Shown here: piece after piece, positions 62,472-64,000 of the stretch
How positions within the stretch are numbered: the first letter of the stretch is position 1
Layout of the letters: every line of letters starts with the position of its first letter
From: Granulosicoccus sp.
GTDB lineage: Bacteria > Pseudomonadota > Gammaproteobacteria > Granulosicoccales > Granulosicoccaceae
Direction: 5' to 3'
NCBI GenBank assembly: GCA_023301725.1
Contig: JALZUD010000016.1
Coordinates: 59,803-123,802, forward strand
DNA length: 64,000 nucleotides
Translations under genes and position numbers: made by a program
Notes under the pieces: generated by a model
Seen by the model: only the letters and a program-made list of their open reading frames with translations
Databases searched by the model: none
Told to the model about the DNA's origin: nothing

Positions 62472-64000
62472 ATGACGATAACCAACGAATTTTCCAAATT
62501 CAGTGACCTGAATTTACCAGAAGCCGTGCAACTTGCCATAACAGCAGTTGGCTACGAAACTCCAACGCCTATTCAGCAGCGCACTATACCTCCGCTCATT
62601 GCAGGCGACGACCTGCTCGGGCATGCGCCAACCGGTACCGGCAAGACAGCTGCGTTCGCACTTCCTATCCTAGCAAGGATGGATATGAACGCGAAAGGCG
62701 TGCAGGCCCTTGTGCTTGCGCCAACTCGCGAGTTGGCCATTCAAGTCGCCGAAGCATTTACGAAATACGCATCAAGAATGAAAAATTTGCGTGTTCTGCC
62801 TGTTTACGGTGGTCAAGACTATACCGGACAAATTAGAGCGCTAAACCGTGGTGTCAATGTGGTGGTGGGTACACCGGGGCGCATCATGGATCACATGCGA
62901 CGCGGCACCCTGAAACTGGACAACCTGCAAACTCTTGTACTCGATGAAGCTGACGAGATGCTGCGCATGGGCTTTATCGATGACGTTGAATGGATTCTAG
63001 AGCAGACCCCTGACACTCGGCAAATGGCATTGTTCTCAGCCACCATGCCTCCAGTCATTAAGCGTATTGCCAGCAAGCATTTAAACAAGCCTGTAGAAAT
63101 CAGTATCGAAGGCAAACTCAGCACTGCATCAACAATACGCCAACGCTACTGGATGGTCAGTGGCCTACACAAACTTGACGCCCTTACCCGCATTCTTGAA
63201 GCAGAGACGTTCGATGCCATGCTGGTGTTTGTGCGCACTCGAAATGCCACTGTCGAGCTGGCAGAAAAATTGTCTGCACGAGGCTTTACCGCCTCTGCCA
63301 TGAATGGTGACATGCCGCAGAAACAACGCGAGCAAATGGTCGAGAAACTGAAGCGCGGGAAGATCGACATTCTTGTGGCAACCGACGTAGTGGCACGCGG
63401 ACTTGATGTACAAAGAATCAGTCACGTGGTGAACTACGACATTCCTTATGACACTGAAGCCTATGTTCATCGCATAGGGAGAACTGGCCGTGCAGGACGC
63501 TCAGGCGACGCAATTTTGTTTGTCACTCAACGCGAGCGTCACTTGCTAGGCTCTATTGAAAGAGCTACGCGTCAGAAACTTGAAGCCCTAGTGCTGCCTT
63601 CTGTGGAGATGGTCAACAATAAACGCATTGCTGATTTCAAACAGAAAATCGCTGACACCATGGCTGGCGGTGAGCTGGCATACCTACAAAGAATGGTTGA
63701 AGAGTTCTGTCTTGACCACAATGTTCCTGCGGAACGCGTAGGTGCCGCACTTGCAAAAATGAGCATGGGCGATCAGCCTCTTCTATCGGCTGGTAAACCC
63801 GAACGCACGCGCAACGACAAACCTGCTAGAGAAAAACCTGCAAAACGCGCTGACACTCGCGAGCCTAAGCCTCACCAGAGTCGTGCTTCAGAGCGTGCTG
63901 ATACTCGCAGCGAGCCGCAGTCTCAACAGAGCCGTGCTACTGAGCGTCCAGATCCTGCACCCGTAAAACGCGTAAAAGATTCTGTCGCAAAGCCAGCAGC
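62472..64000 (+). CDS. deaD: ATP-dependent DEAD-box RNA helicase, 3' end cut off by window
   Basis: The DEAD-box helicase begins at ATG 62472 and stays open through at least 509 codons to the window end. Motifs are the Q motif GYETPTPIQ, Walker A APTGTGKTAAFA, PTREL, TPGRI, LDEADEMLRMGFIDD (DEAD), SATMPP, VATDVVARGLD and HRIGRTGRAGRSG. After the core (about residue 435) comes a Lys/Arg/Glu/Pro-rich linker with two repeat units of about 16-17 aa. The size and linker suggest DeaD/CsdA rather than RhlE, but the C-terminal RNA-binding domain is not in view. It probably acts in ribosome assembly and RNA turnover at low temperature. Confidence 0.94.
   Translation, partial: MTITNEFSKFSDLNLPEAVQLAITAVGYETPTPIQQRTIPPLIAGDDLLGHAPTGTGKTAAFALPILARMDMNAKGVQALVLAPTRELAIQVAEAFTKYASRMKNLRVLPVYGGQDYTGQIRALNRGVNVVVGTPGRIMDHMRRGTLKLDNLQTLVLDEADEMLRMGFIDDVEWILEQTPDTRQMALFSATMPPVIKRIASKHLNKPVEISIEGKLSTASTIRQRYWMVSGLHKLDALTRILEAETFDAMLVFVRTRNATVELAEKLSARGFTASAMNGDMPQKQREQMVEKLKRGKIDILVATDVVARGLDVQRISHVVNYDIPYDTEAYVHRIGRTGRAGRSGDAILFVTQRERHLLGSIERATRQKLEALVLPSVEMVNNKRIADFKQKIADTMAGGELAYLQRMVEEFCLDHNVPAERVGAALAKMSMGDQPLLSAGKPERTRNDKPAREKPAKRADTREPKPHQSRASERADTRSEPQSQQSRATERPDPAPVKRVKDSVAKPA
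63849..63947 (+). repeat. Degenerate tandem repeat inside the helicase C-terminal linker
   Basis: Two adjacent units (63849-63896, 48 nt; 63897-63947, 51 nt) encode RADTREPKPHQSRASE-like and RADTRSEPQSQQSRATE-like peptides; a third partial unit begins RPD. The repeat is in frame and lengthens the basic, disordered linker. Confidence 0.7.

Noticed and set aside
1..64000. Mobile element, prophage, CRISPR array, tRNA or rRNA
   Set aside because: No transposase, integrase, direct-repeat array or RNA gene signature was found by eye on either strand; gene content is uniformly chromosomal.

Overview
The window reads as one contiguous chromosomal segment of a free-living, probably marine gammaproteobacterium. 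Gene content and gene-pair conservation point there: priA, a divergent engB / cytochrome c4 pair, hemH, three-subunit PntAaAbB, deaD, trpS and a PilU-type ATPase. Several proteins have the length and motif style of Chromatiales-like marine lineages (for example Granulosicoccus), but I cannot name the species from sequence alone. There is no integrase, transposase, CRISPR array, rRNA or tRNA that I can support. Both ends cut genes: priA on the left and a DEAD-box helicase on the right.

Layout. 1-1376: 5' part of priA (minus), with a cluster of DnaA-box-like sites upstream. 2035-5576: pntAa-pntAb-pntB transhydrogenase operon (minus); the alpha subunit carries an extra helix-hairpin-helix tail. 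5807-6931: hemH. 7028-11847: a dual-Hpt hybrid sensor kinase and its coupled receiver-GGDEF-EAL partner. 11957-15906: a HlyD-type adaptor with a cytosolic sensor-like half, coupled to a PqqD-like / M50 protease / HlyD fusion. This is the least ordinary module in the window. 16110-27398: a large chemotaxis-type cluster, all minus strand, with tandem-Hpt CheA, CheW, a large MCP, CheY, two CheB, CheR, a CheX-like phosphatase, a stand-alone receiver and a small DHp-like protein. There are no flagellar genes.

27423-29265: murQ and a BadF-type sugar kinase (cell-wall sugar recycling). 29333-35158: a lipoprotein, a VOC protein, an M24 peptidase with a peptide-binding protein, a Crp/Fnr regulator and an AI-2E family membrane protein. 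35210-38332: a gluconate module (SMP-30 lactonase, gluconokinase, 6-phosphogluconate dehydrogenase) with a LacI/GntR-like operator in the divergent promoter region. 38470-43822: AEC transporter, PilU-like ATPase and a Cache-HAMP-GGDEF-EAL protein. 44133-49537: a complete branched-chain-amino-acid-type ABC importer with a Tat-exported binding protein. 49924-55274: engB, cytochrome c4, a phosphoesterase, a predicted outer-membrane barrel, hisC and an IclR regulator. 55413-59040: GMC oxidoreductase, an orphan tungstate-type binding protein and pta. 59123-64000: asparaginase II, trpS, a hypothetical protein, an EVE-domain protein and deaD.

How it fits together. Signal transduction dominates the first half: chemotaxis-type phosphorelay, c-di-GMP turnover and a multistep kinase. 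The second half is mostly transport and central metabolism. Most operons show tight coupling, with 4-nt ATGA overlaps recurring at about ten junctions. Intergenic gaps repeatedly hold perfect hairpins rather than canonical U-tract terminators.
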